This document shows positions 18,322 through 25,484 of a DNA stretch of 64,000 bases, piece after piece. Within the stretch, counting starts at the first letter, position 1, and every line of letters starts with the position of its first letter. The translations under genes were made by a program, and so were the position numbers. The DNA comes from Rariloculus sp965263005 (GTDB taxonomy: Bacteria > Pseudomonadota > Gammaproteobacteria > Steroidobacterales > Rariloculaceae): NCBI RefSeq assembly GCF_965263005.1, contig NZ_OZ253579.1:1116001-1180000 (forward strand), read 5' to 3'. The notes below the pieces were generated by a model that made no database searches, had not been told where the DNA came from, and was given only the letters and a program-made list of their open reading frames with translations.

Positions 18322-18960
18322 TCAGATGTAGAGCGCGACGCGGCGCACCAACCCGCCGCCGAGCGCCATGAGCCGAGTCGCTAGCGGGGACAACGGCGAC
18401 CCGCCGGCCTGTTGTGCCATCGAGCCGTGGCGGGCCTCGTCCTCGGCCATTTGCTCGAGGATGGCGCGGCTCTTCGCATCGCGTTCGGGAAGCTTGCCGA
18501 GGTGGTCTTCGAGGTGAGCTTCGACTTGACGTTCGGTCTCGGTGACGAAGCCCAGGCTCAAACGGTCTCCGGCGGCGCCCGCGGCCAAGCCGATCAGGGC
18601 GCCGCCCGCATACCAGAGCGGGTCGAGGAAGCTGCGCCGACCGCCGAGTTCCTCCAGCCGGGCAGCGCACCACGCCAGGTGGTCTCGCTCCTCGTCAGCG
18701 GCCCGCAGGAGATGCTGACGGGTAACTTCCGAGCGCGCGAAAATCGATTGTCCGCTGTAAAGCGCTTGCGCGGAGATCTCGCCGGCGTGATTGACGCGAA
18801 GCAACGCGATGCTCGCCTCGCGCTCCGCAGTGATGAGCCGATCTTCGACGATGTCGTCGGCCGGTGAACGGCGCGACGGGGCGGACTTCGCGGCGAGCGA
18901 CCGCAACCCCTCGTCGATGATCGAGATGAGTGCGTCTGCGCGGCCGATCCGTCTAACCAT
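18322..18960 (-). CDS. coq7: 3-demethoxyubiquinol 3-hydroxylase (Coq7 type)
   Basis: This 212-residue carboxylate-bridged di-iron hydroxylase adds the C6 hydroxyl in the penultimate step of ubiquinone synthesis. Iron ligands are visible in LRVNHAGEISAQALY, ADEERDHLAWC and MAEDEARHGSMA, the ferritin-like ExxH pattern. It replaces UbiF of E. coli. The window also carries ubiH and a UbiI-like gene, so three ring hydroxylases of the pathway are in view. The ATG at 18960 is divergent from rplM. Confidence 0.94.
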   Translation of the reverse strand: MVRRIGRADALISIIDEGLRSLAAKSAPSRRSPADDIVEDRLITAEREASIALLRVNHAGEISAQALYSGQSIFARSEVTRQHLLRAADEERDHLAWCAARLEELGGRRSFLDPLWYAGGALIGLAAGAAGDRLSLGFVTETERQVEAHLEDHLGKLPERDAKSRAILEQMAEDEARHGSMAQQAGGSPLSPLATRLMALGGGLVRRVALYI

Positions 18961-19079
18961 GGCCGCGATTATAGCGGTGACGGCGTTACGCCGCGGCGGT
19001 TGCGCGGGAAGTTGCGGATCAGTAACATTGCGCCTCTTTGTCCGGGGGCGCCGGCCCTCGACGATAGCCTCATTTGATC

Positions 19080-19508
19080 ATGAAGACATTCTCGGCCAAG
19101 CCGGAAACCGTCCAGCACGACTGGTATCTCGTCGACGCCACGGGCAGGACGCTCGGACGGCTCGCTACGGAGCTCGCACGCCGTCTGCGCGGCAAGCACA
19201 AGCCGGTGTACACGCCGCACGTGGACACTGGCGATTACATCGTCGTGATCAACGCCGAGAAGATTCGCGTCACGGGACGCAAGCTCAGGGACAAGATCTA
19301 CTATCGGCATTCGGGCTATGTAGGCAATCTCAAAGCCGAGCCGCTGAACAAGCTGCTCGAACGCGCGCCGGAGCGGGTGATCCTGCTCGCCGTCAAGGGC
19401 ATGCTGCCGAGGAACCCGCTCGGCAGGCAGATGCTCAAGAAGCTCAAGGTCGTTCGCGGCCCCGAGCATCCTCACCAGGCCCAGCAGCCGGTCGTACTGG
19501 AGCTGTAA
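19080..19508 (+). CDS. rplM: 50S ribosomal protein L13
   Basis: This 142-residue uL13 protein is an early assembly protein of the 50S subunit. Family motifs are MKTFSAKPETVQHDWYLVDA, GRTLGRLATELARRLRGKHK, YTPHVDTGDYIVVINAEKI and GMLPRNPLGRQMLKKLKV. The ATG at 19080 gives the exact canonical N-terminus, and the TTG two codons earlier is not needed. Three nt separate it from rpsI in the universal rplM-rpsI operon. The 119-nt gap upstream shows no leader structure I can name. Confidence 0.98.
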   Translation: MKTFSAKPETVQHDWYLVDATGRTLGRLATELARRLRGKHKPVYTPHVDTGDYIVVINAEKIRVTGRKLRDKIYYRHSGYVGNLKAEPLNKLLERAPERVILLAVKGMLPRNPLGRQMLKKLKVVRGPEHPHQAQQPVVLEL

Positions 19509-19511
19509 GCG

Positions 19512-19904
19512 ATGGCGAACGAAGTCTATTACGGCACGGGGAGGAGAAAGACCTCGGCCGCTCGAGTGTTTCTGCGCCCCGGCACCGGAGACATCATGGT
19601 CAACGGCCGACCGCTCGACCTGTTCTTCGGCCGTGAAACCGCGCGCATGATCGTGCGGCAACCGCTGGCGCTGTCGGAGCTCGATGGAAAGTTTGATATC
19701 GTGGCGCGAGTGCGCGGCGGCGGCACGACGGGTCAGGCCGGCGCGATCCGTCACGGGATCACGCGTGCGCTGTTGCAGTACGACGAATCGCTGCGAAGAC
19801 AACTGCGCAAGGCCGGATTCGTGACCCGCGACGCCCGCGCGGTCGAACGCAAGAAGGTCGGTTTGCGCAAGGCTCGCAAAGCGACCCAGTACTCGAAGCG
19901 ATAG
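19512..19904 (+). CDS. rpsI: 30S ribosomal protein S9
   Basis: This 130-residue uS9 protein has a C-terminal tail that reaches the P-site tRNA. YYGTGRRKTSAARVFLRPG, GGGTTGQAGAIRHGITRALL and RDARAVERKKVGLRKARKA are the family signatures, and the chain ends in QYSKR, matching the conserved C-terminal arginine. It is cotranscribed with rplM. A tRNA-Gln gene begins 16 nt after its stop. Confidence 0.98.
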   Translation: MANEVYYGTGRRKTSAARVFLRPGTGDIMVNGRPLDLFFGRETARMIVRQPLALSELDGKFDIVARVRGGGTTGQAGAIRHGITRALLQYDESLRRQLRKAGFVTRDARAVERKKVGLRKARKATQYSKR

Positions 19905-19920
19905 CCCGGATAGACGCGAC

Positions 19921-19994
19921 TGGGGGATCGTCTAGCGGTAGGACATCGGACTCTGACTCCGAGAACCCAGGTTCGAATCCTGGTCCCCCAGCCA
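19921..19994 (+). tRNA. tRNA-Gln (anticodon CTG)
   Basis: This is a full cloverleaf of 74 nt. The acceptor arms are TGGGGGA and TCCCCCA, the anticodon stem TCGGA/TCCGA holds the loop CTCTGAC (anticodon CTG, reading CAG), and the T arm contains GGTTCGAATCC. The discriminator base is G and the 3' CCA is encoded. It closely follows the E. coli tRNA-Gln pattern. Confidence 0.97.
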
Positions 19995-20012
19995 GTTTCC
20001 TCGCATGGGCTG

Positions 20013-20669
20013 CTAGGTCATTACCTTGACGTCGTCGGCGGCGCCGACAAGCAGAACGTCGGCGCCGCGATGCGCGAACAGGCCGACCGTGACGACGCCC
20101 GGGATCTGATTGAGGCGCGTTTCCAATTCCACCGGGTTTTCGATCTGCAGATTGCGTACGTCGATGATCTGATTGCCGTTGTCCGTACGGAAGTCCCTGC
20201 GCCAGACCGGTTGACCGCCGGCCTTGACCAGTTGCCGCGCCACGAAAGACCGCGCCATCGGTATGACTTCCACGGGCAGGGGAAACCTGCCCAGCCTTCC
20301 GACGAGCTTCGAATCGTCAACGATGCAGATGAATCGCCGCGACGCACCGGCAAGGATCTTCTCACGCGTCAGCGCCCCGCCTCCGCCTTTGATGAGATGC
20401 AGGTGCTTCGTTGCCTCGTCCGCGCCGTCGACGTAAATGTCAACGTCTCCGACGGCCGAAAGCTCGGTGACATCCAGCCCGAGCCGGACCAGTCGTTCCG
20501 TCGAACGCTCTGAGCTTGAGACCAGTGACAGCGCGCGATGCGCATGATCGGGCAAAGCGTCGATGAAAAAGTCGACAGTGCTTCCCGTGCCTACGCCGAT
20601 CGTCATGCCATCGTCGATGTACGAGACCGCGGCCAGGGCAGATCGTTTCTTTTTGGCAGCTTGATCCAA
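20013..20669 (-). CDS. rpiA: Ribose-5-phosphate isomerase A
   Basis: This 218-residue enzyme interconverts ribose 5-phosphate and ribulose 5-phosphate in the pentose phosphate pathway. GVGTGSTVDFFIDAL, VSSSERSTERL, YVDGADEATKHLHLIKGGGG and FPLPVEVIPMARSFVAR are RpiA signatures. The TTG at 20669 was chosen because GGAGGA lies 5 nt upstream and gives the normal N-terminus. The alternative GTG at 20687 would add six residues and place that Shine-Dalgarno inside the gene. Its 5' end lies 22 nt downstream of the EVE-domain gene's stop. Confidence 0.94.
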   Translation of the reverse strand: MDQAAKKKRSALAAVSYIDDGMTIGVGTGSTVDFFIDALPDHAHRALSLVSSSERSTERLVRLGLDVTELSAVGDVDIYVDGADEATKHLHLIKGGGGALTREKILAGASRRFICIVDDSKLVGRLGRFPLPVEVIPMARSFVARQLVKAGGQPVWRRDFRTDNGNQIIDVRNLQIENPVELETRLNQIPGVVTVGLFAHRGADVLLVGAADDVKVMT

Positions 20670-20691
20670 ACTCGTCCTCCAGGTCACGGCG

Positions 20692-21156
20692 TTACTCGAG
20701 GCTCAGTATGAAGTCCCAGTGTGCCTCACTGACGGGCGTGATCGACAGCCGGTTGCCGCGACGCAACAGGGCCAGCCCGTCGAGTTCGTCGTTCGCATGG
20801 GATCTGAGCTCCGCCAGCCTGATCACGCGTTTCAGTTTGCGCTCGTGCTCTACGTCAACCATGTACCAGCGCGGCTCGTCGGGATCGCTCTTGGCATCGT
20901 AATGCTTGTCTGTCGGATCGAACGCCGTGTGGTCCGGATACGCTTCGCTCGCGATGCGCACGATGCCGGCGATCCCGGTCTCGGGACAGCTGGAGTGATA
21001 GAAAAATGCCCGATCGCCGGATTTCATGTCGAGGCGCATGAAGTTGCGCGCTTGATAGTTGCGGACACCATCCCAGCAGGTCTTGCGTCCCGGACTGCGC
21101 ACCAGGTCGTCGATGCTGAATTCTCCGGGCTCCGATTTGATCAGCCAGTAGCTCAT
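20692..21156 (-). CDS. EVE domain-containing protein
   Basis: This 154-residue protein is a single EVE (PUA/YTH-like) domain, a fold that binds modified bases in RNA or DNA. Typical features are the N-terminal YWLIKSEPGEFSIDDL, KTCWDGVRNYQARNFMR, GDRAFFYHSSC and a C-terminal LSITPVSEAHWDFIL. A strong Shine-Dalgarno (AAGGAGA) precedes the ATG at 21156. The frame stays open upstream into the dispersed palindromic element at 21171-21330, which is not part of the protein. Its cellular role is unknown. Confidence 0.9.
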   Translation of the reverse strand: MSYWLIKSEPGEFSIDDLVRSPGRKTCWDGVRNYQARNFMRLDMKSGDRAFFYHSSCPETGIAGIVRIASEAYPDHTAFDPTDKHYDAKSDPDEPRWYMVDVEHERKLKRVIRLAELRSHANDELDGLALLRRGNRLSITPVSEAHWDFILSLE

Positions 21157-21170
21157 GTGCTCTCCTTTCC

Positions 21171-21330
21171 AGCAGCCCGTGGCGAAAGTCCCGCGTCGCA
21201 CCGAGACCGGCGAGACGCCGGGCCGGCAAGGCGCGAGGAGGAAGAATATCAGGCATATGCGACCGACGAGCAGCGTAGACCGCCGGGATGCAGCGTCGGT
21301 CGAATGCAGCGGGACTTTCGCCACGGGCGG
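21171..21330 (+). repeat. Dispersed palindromic element, diverged complete copy (copy 2)
   Basis: This is an imperfect 160-bp palindrome between ygfA and the EVE-domain gene. The left end CCCGTGGCGAAAGTCCCGC and right end GCGGGACTTTCGCCACGGG are exact reverse complements over 19 nt. The centre carries GAATAT and ATATGC. The body aligns with the other copies but is the most diverged. Two positions differ from the copies at 44141 and 53850 in both arms, so the pairing is kept. Confidence 0.88.
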
Positions 21331-21351
21331 CCAGGGCCATCTCGGATGGCG

Positions 21352-21954
21352 TTAACAGGCCCTGAAGCGGTGAATTCGGTTCTCTGTGACCGCGCCCCAT
21401 AGCGGCACGTCCCATGTCCGCATCTCGATATACGGTATCTCTTGAAAAGCATACCCGACGCCGACGAGTTTTGGCTTGAACCAGACGCGGCGCGCGGGCA
21501 GGAAACGAAAACAGCGGTCGTAGTAGCCTCCGCCGAAGCCAAGGCGCGCGCCATGGGCATCGAACGCGACGAGCGGCGCGAGTACGAGGTCGAGCGACCT
21601 CGGATCGACAAGAGGGGAATTCGCTGGCTCCGCGATGCCGAAGGCGTTTGTCGTCAATCGCACAGCAGGGGATAAGCGCGCAAAGTTCATGTCGCCGCCC
21701 GACAGCACCGGGGCGTACAAGCGCTTGCCCCGACGACTCGCCTCTGCAATGAGCGCGTCGAGCGCGGGCTCGCCGTCGCACGCGAAATACACTCCGATCG
21801 CCCGCGCGCTTCTGAATTGACTGAGCGACCGGACGTTTCGCACGAGAGCCCGGTTTGCCGCGAGGCGCGCTTCAGGGGCCAGCGAGCGCCGCTGCCTTCG
21901 CATGCGGGTTCTGAGCAACCGTCGTTCTTCGTCAGCCGCGCGTGGTCCGGACAT
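21352..21954 (-). CDS. ygfA: 5-formyltetrahydrofolate cyclo-ligase
   Basis: This 200-residue enzyme converts 5-formyltetrahydrofolate to 5,10-methenyltetrahydrofolate with ATP. LDLVLAPLVAFDAHGARLGFGGGYYDR is the ATP-binding signature (here in VAFDAHGARLGFGGGYYD), and the N-terminal basic RTRMRRQRRSLAPEAR is typical. It lies just downstream of the 6S RNA gene on the same strand, the conserved ssrS-ygfA order of gammaproteobacteria, where the two can share a transcript. Confidence 0.94.
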   Translation of the reverse strand: MSGPRAADEERRLLRTRMRRQRRSLAPEARLAANRALVRNVRSLSQFRSARAIGVYFACDGEPALDALIAEASRRGKRLYAPVLSGGDMNFARLSPAVRLTTNAFGIAEPANSPLVDPRSLDLVLAPLVAFDAHGARLGFGGGYYDRCFRFLPARRVWFKPKLVGVGYAFQEIPYIEMRTWDVPLWGAVTENRIHRFRAC

Positions 21955-21976
21955 CGGGCTTCACCGGGACCGAAGG

Positions 21977-22165
21977 GGCGCTCCCCGCCTGCGCCGTCGC
22001 GGGTGGGTGCTCTCGAACCAGAGCAAAAGGTGGGGTAAGCCGTGGTAGCTGCAGGCTTTCCGGCAAAGCCGGATCTGCACAACGCTACCGACAGAACACA
22101 ACCCCGAGGTCATAAGTTAGGGTCGAAAGACTATCCAATCCACGTCGAGCGCCGCAGGGAGCACC
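21977..22165 (-). ncRNA. ssrS: 6S RNA
   Basis: The 218-nt gap between zapA and ygfA holds a structured RNA of about 189 nt in the position 6S RNA occupies across gammaproteobacteria. The predicted 5' end GGTGCTCCCTGCGGCGC can pair with the 3' end GGCGCAGGCGGGGAGCGCC to close the molecule. The middle holds the apical hairpin CCGGCTTTGCCGG followed by AAAGCCTG, resembling the E. coli apical stem and its following AAGCCTT. A further hairpin, GCTCTGGTTCGAGAGC, falls on the 3' side. 6S RNA mimics an open promoter and binds sigma-70 RNA polymerase. Ends are approximate (within about 10 nt). Confidence 0.72.
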
Positions 22166-22172
22166 GAAATTG

Positions 22173-22487
22173 TCACGGCGCGAAATTCTTGACCGGTTCG
22201 AGCGCGGAATCCAGCAGCTCGCGCATCGACTTGATCCTCAGATCGACAATGTTCTTGAGCGCCTGGTCCTGGCCGCGCACCTTCAACAGCTCGTTCGCCA
22301 GGTTCAGGGCAGCCATGACGGCAATGCGATCGAGGCCGACCACCTTGCCGGTTTGCCTGATCTCCCGCATCTTCTTGTTCAGCAGATCGGTCGATGCCAA
22401 CAAATCGCGTTCCTCGTCGGCTGGGCACGCGACACGATATTCCCTATCCAGAATGCGGACCGTGACCTGGGCTAACGTCTCAGTCAA
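22173..22487 (-). CDS. zapA: Cell division protein ZapA
   Basis: This 104-residue ZapA bundles FtsZ protofilaments at the division ring. VTVRILDREYRVACPADEERDLLASTDLLNKKM and VVGLDRIAVMAALNLANELL match the family's N-terminal FtsZ-binding domain, followed by a C-terminal coiled coil. The start is TTG 22487, overlapping the upstream stop as TTGA; the frame is open further upstream but only as a shadow of the preceding gene. The 6S RNA gene begins just after its stop. Confidence 0.92.
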   Translation of the reverse strand: MTETLAQVTVRILDREYRVACPADEERDLLASTDLLNKKMREIRQTGKVVGLDRIAVMAALNLANELLKVRGQDQALKNIVDLRIKSMRELLDSALEPVKNFAP

Positions 22488-22717
22488 GGCGTCTGCTCCA
22501 TCGCCTTGAGTCTGTCGATCATCGCCTCGACCCGGCCGCGAATCTGCTCGTCCTTGTGCAGGAGCGACGTCCGTTCGGCCATCAACCTGGCTTGGCGCTG
22601 CCGCAGGGATTGATTTTCTCTTCGCAATTGCCCGCAAACGCCGACTAACTCGTCGACACATTTTTCCAGGCGCTTGAGCTCGAGATCGAAGTGCTGGTTT
22701 GTTTGATCGTTGCCCAT
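22484..22717 (-). CDS. ZapB-like coiled-coil protein (TIGR02449 type)
   Basis: This 77-residue, almost entirely coiled-coil protein (FDLELKRLEKCVDELVG, LRRENQSLRQRQARLMAER, LHKDEQIRGRVEAMIDRLKAM) resembles the small TIGR02449 family found directly upstream of zapA in many gammaproteobacteria and likened to ZapB. It is inferred to act at the division septum with ZapA, through context and a 4-nt overlap. Family assignment is from pattern and position, not an alignment. Confidence 0.82.
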   Translation of the reverse strand: MGNDQTNQHFDLELKRLEKCVDELVGVCGQLRRENQSLRQRQARLMAERTSLLHKDEQIRGRVEAMIDRLKAMEQTP

Positions 22718-22936
22718 ACTTCGAAATATAGAGCCGCCGACCCTCGGGGGTCAACAACAGTTCCCGCGGTGATAGCATTGGACCCGGCCGAAGCCCCGAT
22801 GATTTGGCCGAGGTTCCGGTCAAGGTCGGTGGGGTGGTCCGCGGCGCCAGCGACGTAGCGCGTCGGGCGGACGTCTCTCCTGCCGTGCGGCGCGACCCGG
22901 CCGCCGGAGAACGGATCCATTCATGAGGCCGATGAC

Positions 22937-24244
22937 TTGAACGCGAGTGAATATGCGAGACGCCGCCGGGAGCTGATGGATTTGATCGGCGCCGACGGAA
23001 TCGCAGTGCTGCCCGCGGCAGGCGAAAGAGTCCGAAGCAGGGATACCCTGTTCGACTATCGACCCGACAGCGATCTGTTCTATCTGACAGGTTTCGCGGA
23101 ACCGGAATCGGTTGCAGTTCTCGTTCCGGGACGACGGCACGGCGAGTTCCTGATGTTTTGCCGCGAGCGCGATCGCGAGCGCGAACTCTGGGACGGGTCG
23201 CGGGCGGGGCCCGAAGGCGCGGTAGCTCAATATGCCGCCGACGATGCGTTTCCGCTTGCCGACATCGACGATATCCTCCCGGGTCTGCTCGAGCGCAGCG
23301 AGCGTGTCTATTACTCGATGGGTATCTCGGCCGAATTCGACCAGCGACTGCTCACGTGGATCAACACGCTGAACTCCAAGCGGCAGAGCAGTCACGCACC
23401 GAGCGAAATCGTCGCGCTCGATCACCTGTTGCACGAGATGCGCCTGTTCAAGAGCCGGCCGGAAACGGGTCTGATGAGGCAGTCCGCACGCATCGCGATG
23501 GACGCGCACCGCCGTGCAATGAGAGCGTGCGAGCCTGGCGTGATGGAGTTTGAGCTCGAAGCGGAGTTCCTGCACGAGTTCCGGCGCCGGGGGGCGCAAT
23601 GCGCTTATTTACCGATCATCGCGGGCGGATCCAACGCGTGCACGCTGCACTACACGGCGAACGACGCGCGTCTCGAAGACGGCGACCTCGTGTTGATCGA
23701 CGCCGGCTGCGAGTATGAGATGTACGCGTCCGATATCACGCGCACGTTTCCCGTCAACGGCAAGTTCAGCGAGCCGCAGGCTGAGCTTTACAACGTCGTG
23801 CTGGAGGCGAACAAGGCCGCCACGGCGGCCGCCCGGTCCGGCAATCACTGGAACGATCCTCACGATGCGGCGGTGAAGGAGATCACACGCGGCTTGCTCC
23901 GCCTGGGGATTCTGGAAGGCAAGTTGCAGACCTTGCTCAAGGACGGCGCGTACCGGCCGTTCTTCATGCACAGGACCGGGCATTGGCTCGGCATCGACGT
24001 TCACGACGTCGGCGATTACAAGGTTGCCGGCCAATGGCGCGTGCTGGAGCCCGGCATGGTCATGACGATCGAGCCCGGCATCTATATCCGCCCGGAGACC
24101 AGGGGCGTCGCCAAGCAGTGGCGGGGGATCGGTATCCGTATCGAGGACGATGTCGCGATTACGCGAAAAGGCCCCAAGGTGCTGAGCGCGGACCTGCCGA
24201 GCGACATCGACGGAATCGAGCGCTTGATGAGCGTCGGCAAGTGA
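22937..24244 (+). CDS. pepP: Xaa-Pro aminopeptidase
   Basis: This 435-residue M24B pita-bread metallopeptidase removes N-terminal residues before proline. The N-terminal domain has TLFDYRPDSDLFYLTGFAEPE in part. The dinuclear metal site is visible as LIDAGCEYEMYASDITRTFPV, HRTGHWLGIDVHD, TIEPGIYI and GIRIEDDVAIT. The start is TTG 22937. In E. coli the order is ygfB-pepP-ubiH-ubiI; here no ygfB is visible in the 219 nt upstream. It ends in a GTGA overlap with ubiH. Confidence 0.94.
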   Translation: MNASEYARRRRELMDLIGADGIAVLPAAGERVRSRDTLFDYRPDSDLFYLTGFAEPESVAVLVPGRRHGEFLMFCRERDRERELWDGSRAGPEGAVAQYAADDAFPLADIDDILPGLLERSERVYYSMGISAEFDQRLLTWINTLNSKRQSSHAPSEIVALDHLLHEMRLFKSRPETGLMRQSARIAMDAHRRAMRACEPGVMEFELEAEFLHEFRRRGAQCAYLPIIAGGSNACTLHYTANDARLEDGDLVLIDAGCEYEMYASDITRTFPVNGKFSEPQAELYNVVLEANKAATAAARSGNHWNDPHDAAVKEITRGLLRLGILEGKLQTLLKDGAYRPFFMHRTGHWLGIDVHDVGDYKVAGQWRVLEPGMVMTIEPGIYIRPETRGVAKQWRGIGIRIEDDVAITRKGPKVLSADLPSDIDGIERLMSVGK

Positions 24245-25482
24245 CGGCCCGCGAGCACAGCTGCGAGGTCCTGATCGTCGGCGGCGGACTTGTCGGCTCG
24301 GCGCTTGCCAATGCGCTCGGCCGGATCCCCGTGCGCACGGCGCTCGTCGAGGCCCACGATCCCGCATCGTTCGGACAGCCGGGCTTCGATGGCCGTGCCA
24401 CTGCACTCGCGAACGGTTCGCAGCGCATCCTCGAACAGCTCGGCTTATGGAGCGGGCTGCGCAGCGAGGCCGAGCCGATCGTCTCGATCCACATTGGCGA
24501 GCGCGGCCGCTTTGGCGCAGCGCGCATCGTGGCGGAGGAAGAGGGCGGCGAGGCGCTCGGGTATACGATAGAGAACCGCGCGCTCGGCGAGGCGCTCTGG
24601 CGGCCGCTCGAGCGCGCGGCCGGATTTACGAGTCTCGCGCCCGCGAAGCTGCTTTCATTCACGAGCGACGATGACAGCGTCACGGCGGAAATCGATTACG
24701 GCGGCCGGCCGGGCATCGTTCGCGCAAAGCTCATGATTGCTGCGGACGGCGCCCGCTCCTCCGTGCGCCGGTCGTTGGGGATTCCGGTCCGTGAGAACGA
24801 CTACGGCCAGCGAGCCATTATCGTCAACGCGACGACCCAGGTTGCGCTCGCCGGCCGCGCGTTCGAGCGGTTCACTGCGCAGGGACCGCTGGCCGTGCTG
24901 CCGCTGTCCCGCGGCCGCGCCGCGATCGTCTGGACGCTCGGTCACGCAGAGGCGGACCGTGTCATGGCGTTGTCCGACGACGAATTCCGCCGCGAACTGC
25001 AGACGGCTTTCGGGTATCGGCTCGGCCGAATCGGACGGGTCGGCCGGCGCGGGGTGCATACGCTTAGCCGCGTCAGAAGCGGCGCGTTGAGCGATCGGCG
25101 CACGTTGCTCGTAGGTAACGCGGCCGTGAGCCTGCACCCGGTCGCAGGCCAGGGCTTCAACCTTGCGCTGCGTGACGTTGCGACGATCGCCGAAATCATC
25201 GCCGACGATGCGGCGAGCCGCCGCGAGCTGGCCGACGCCGGATCCGATGCGGTGCTCGGCCGGTACGGCGAATGGCGCAAGGAAGATCAACGCAAGGTGG
25301 CCTGGTTCACGCACGGGCTCATTCGCTGCTTCGGGGCGCGCGCACCGGGACTCGGAGCCGCGCGCGGCCTCGGTCTGCTCGCCTTCGATGTCGTGCCGGG
25401 CGCCAAACCACTGCTCGCTCGCCACACCATGGGAATGGCCGGCCGCCTGCCGAGGCTCGCGCGCGGGCTGCCGCTGAGTTGA
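24241..25482 (+). CDS. ubiH: Ubiquinone biosynthesis flavin monooxygenase UbiH
   Basis: This 413-residue FAD-dependent aromatic hydroxylase of the ubiquinone pathway has the N-terminal dinucleotide fold VGGGLVGSALANAL, the central IAADGARSSVRRSLG (DG motif), and the C-terminal FAD motif GNAAVSLHPVAGQGFNLALRD. The GNAA form (not GDAA) is characteristic of UbiH, supporting this over UbiI or UbiF. The start is GTG 24241, overlapping the pepP stop; the long frame upstream is a pepP shadow. The UbiI-like gene follows 2 nt downstream. Confidence 0.92.
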   Translation: MTAREHSCEVLIVGGGLVGSALANALGRIPVRTALVEAHDPASFGQPGFDGRATALANGSQRILEQLGLWSGLRSEAEPIVSIHIGERGRFGAARIVAEEEGGEALGYTIENRALGEALWRPLERAAGFTSLAPAKLLSFTSDDDSVTAEIDYGGRPGIVRAKLMIAADGARSSVRRSLGIPVRENDYGQRAIIVNATTQVALAGRAFERFTAQGPLAVLPLSRGRAAIVWTLGHAEADRVMALSDDEFRRELQTAFGYRLGRIGRVGRRGVHTLSRVRSGALSDRRTLLVGNAAVSLHPVAGQGFNLALRDVATIAEIIADDAASRRELADAGSDAVLGRYGEWRKEDQRKVAWFTHGLIRCFGARAPGLGAARGLGLLAFDVVPGAKPLLARHTMGMAGRLPRLARGLPLS

Positions 25483-25484
25483 CG

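Noticed and set aside
22740..22936. Search for ygfB upstream of pepP
   Set aside because: No frame in this gap shows YgfB/YecA motifs or a suitable length; the gap looks non-coding.
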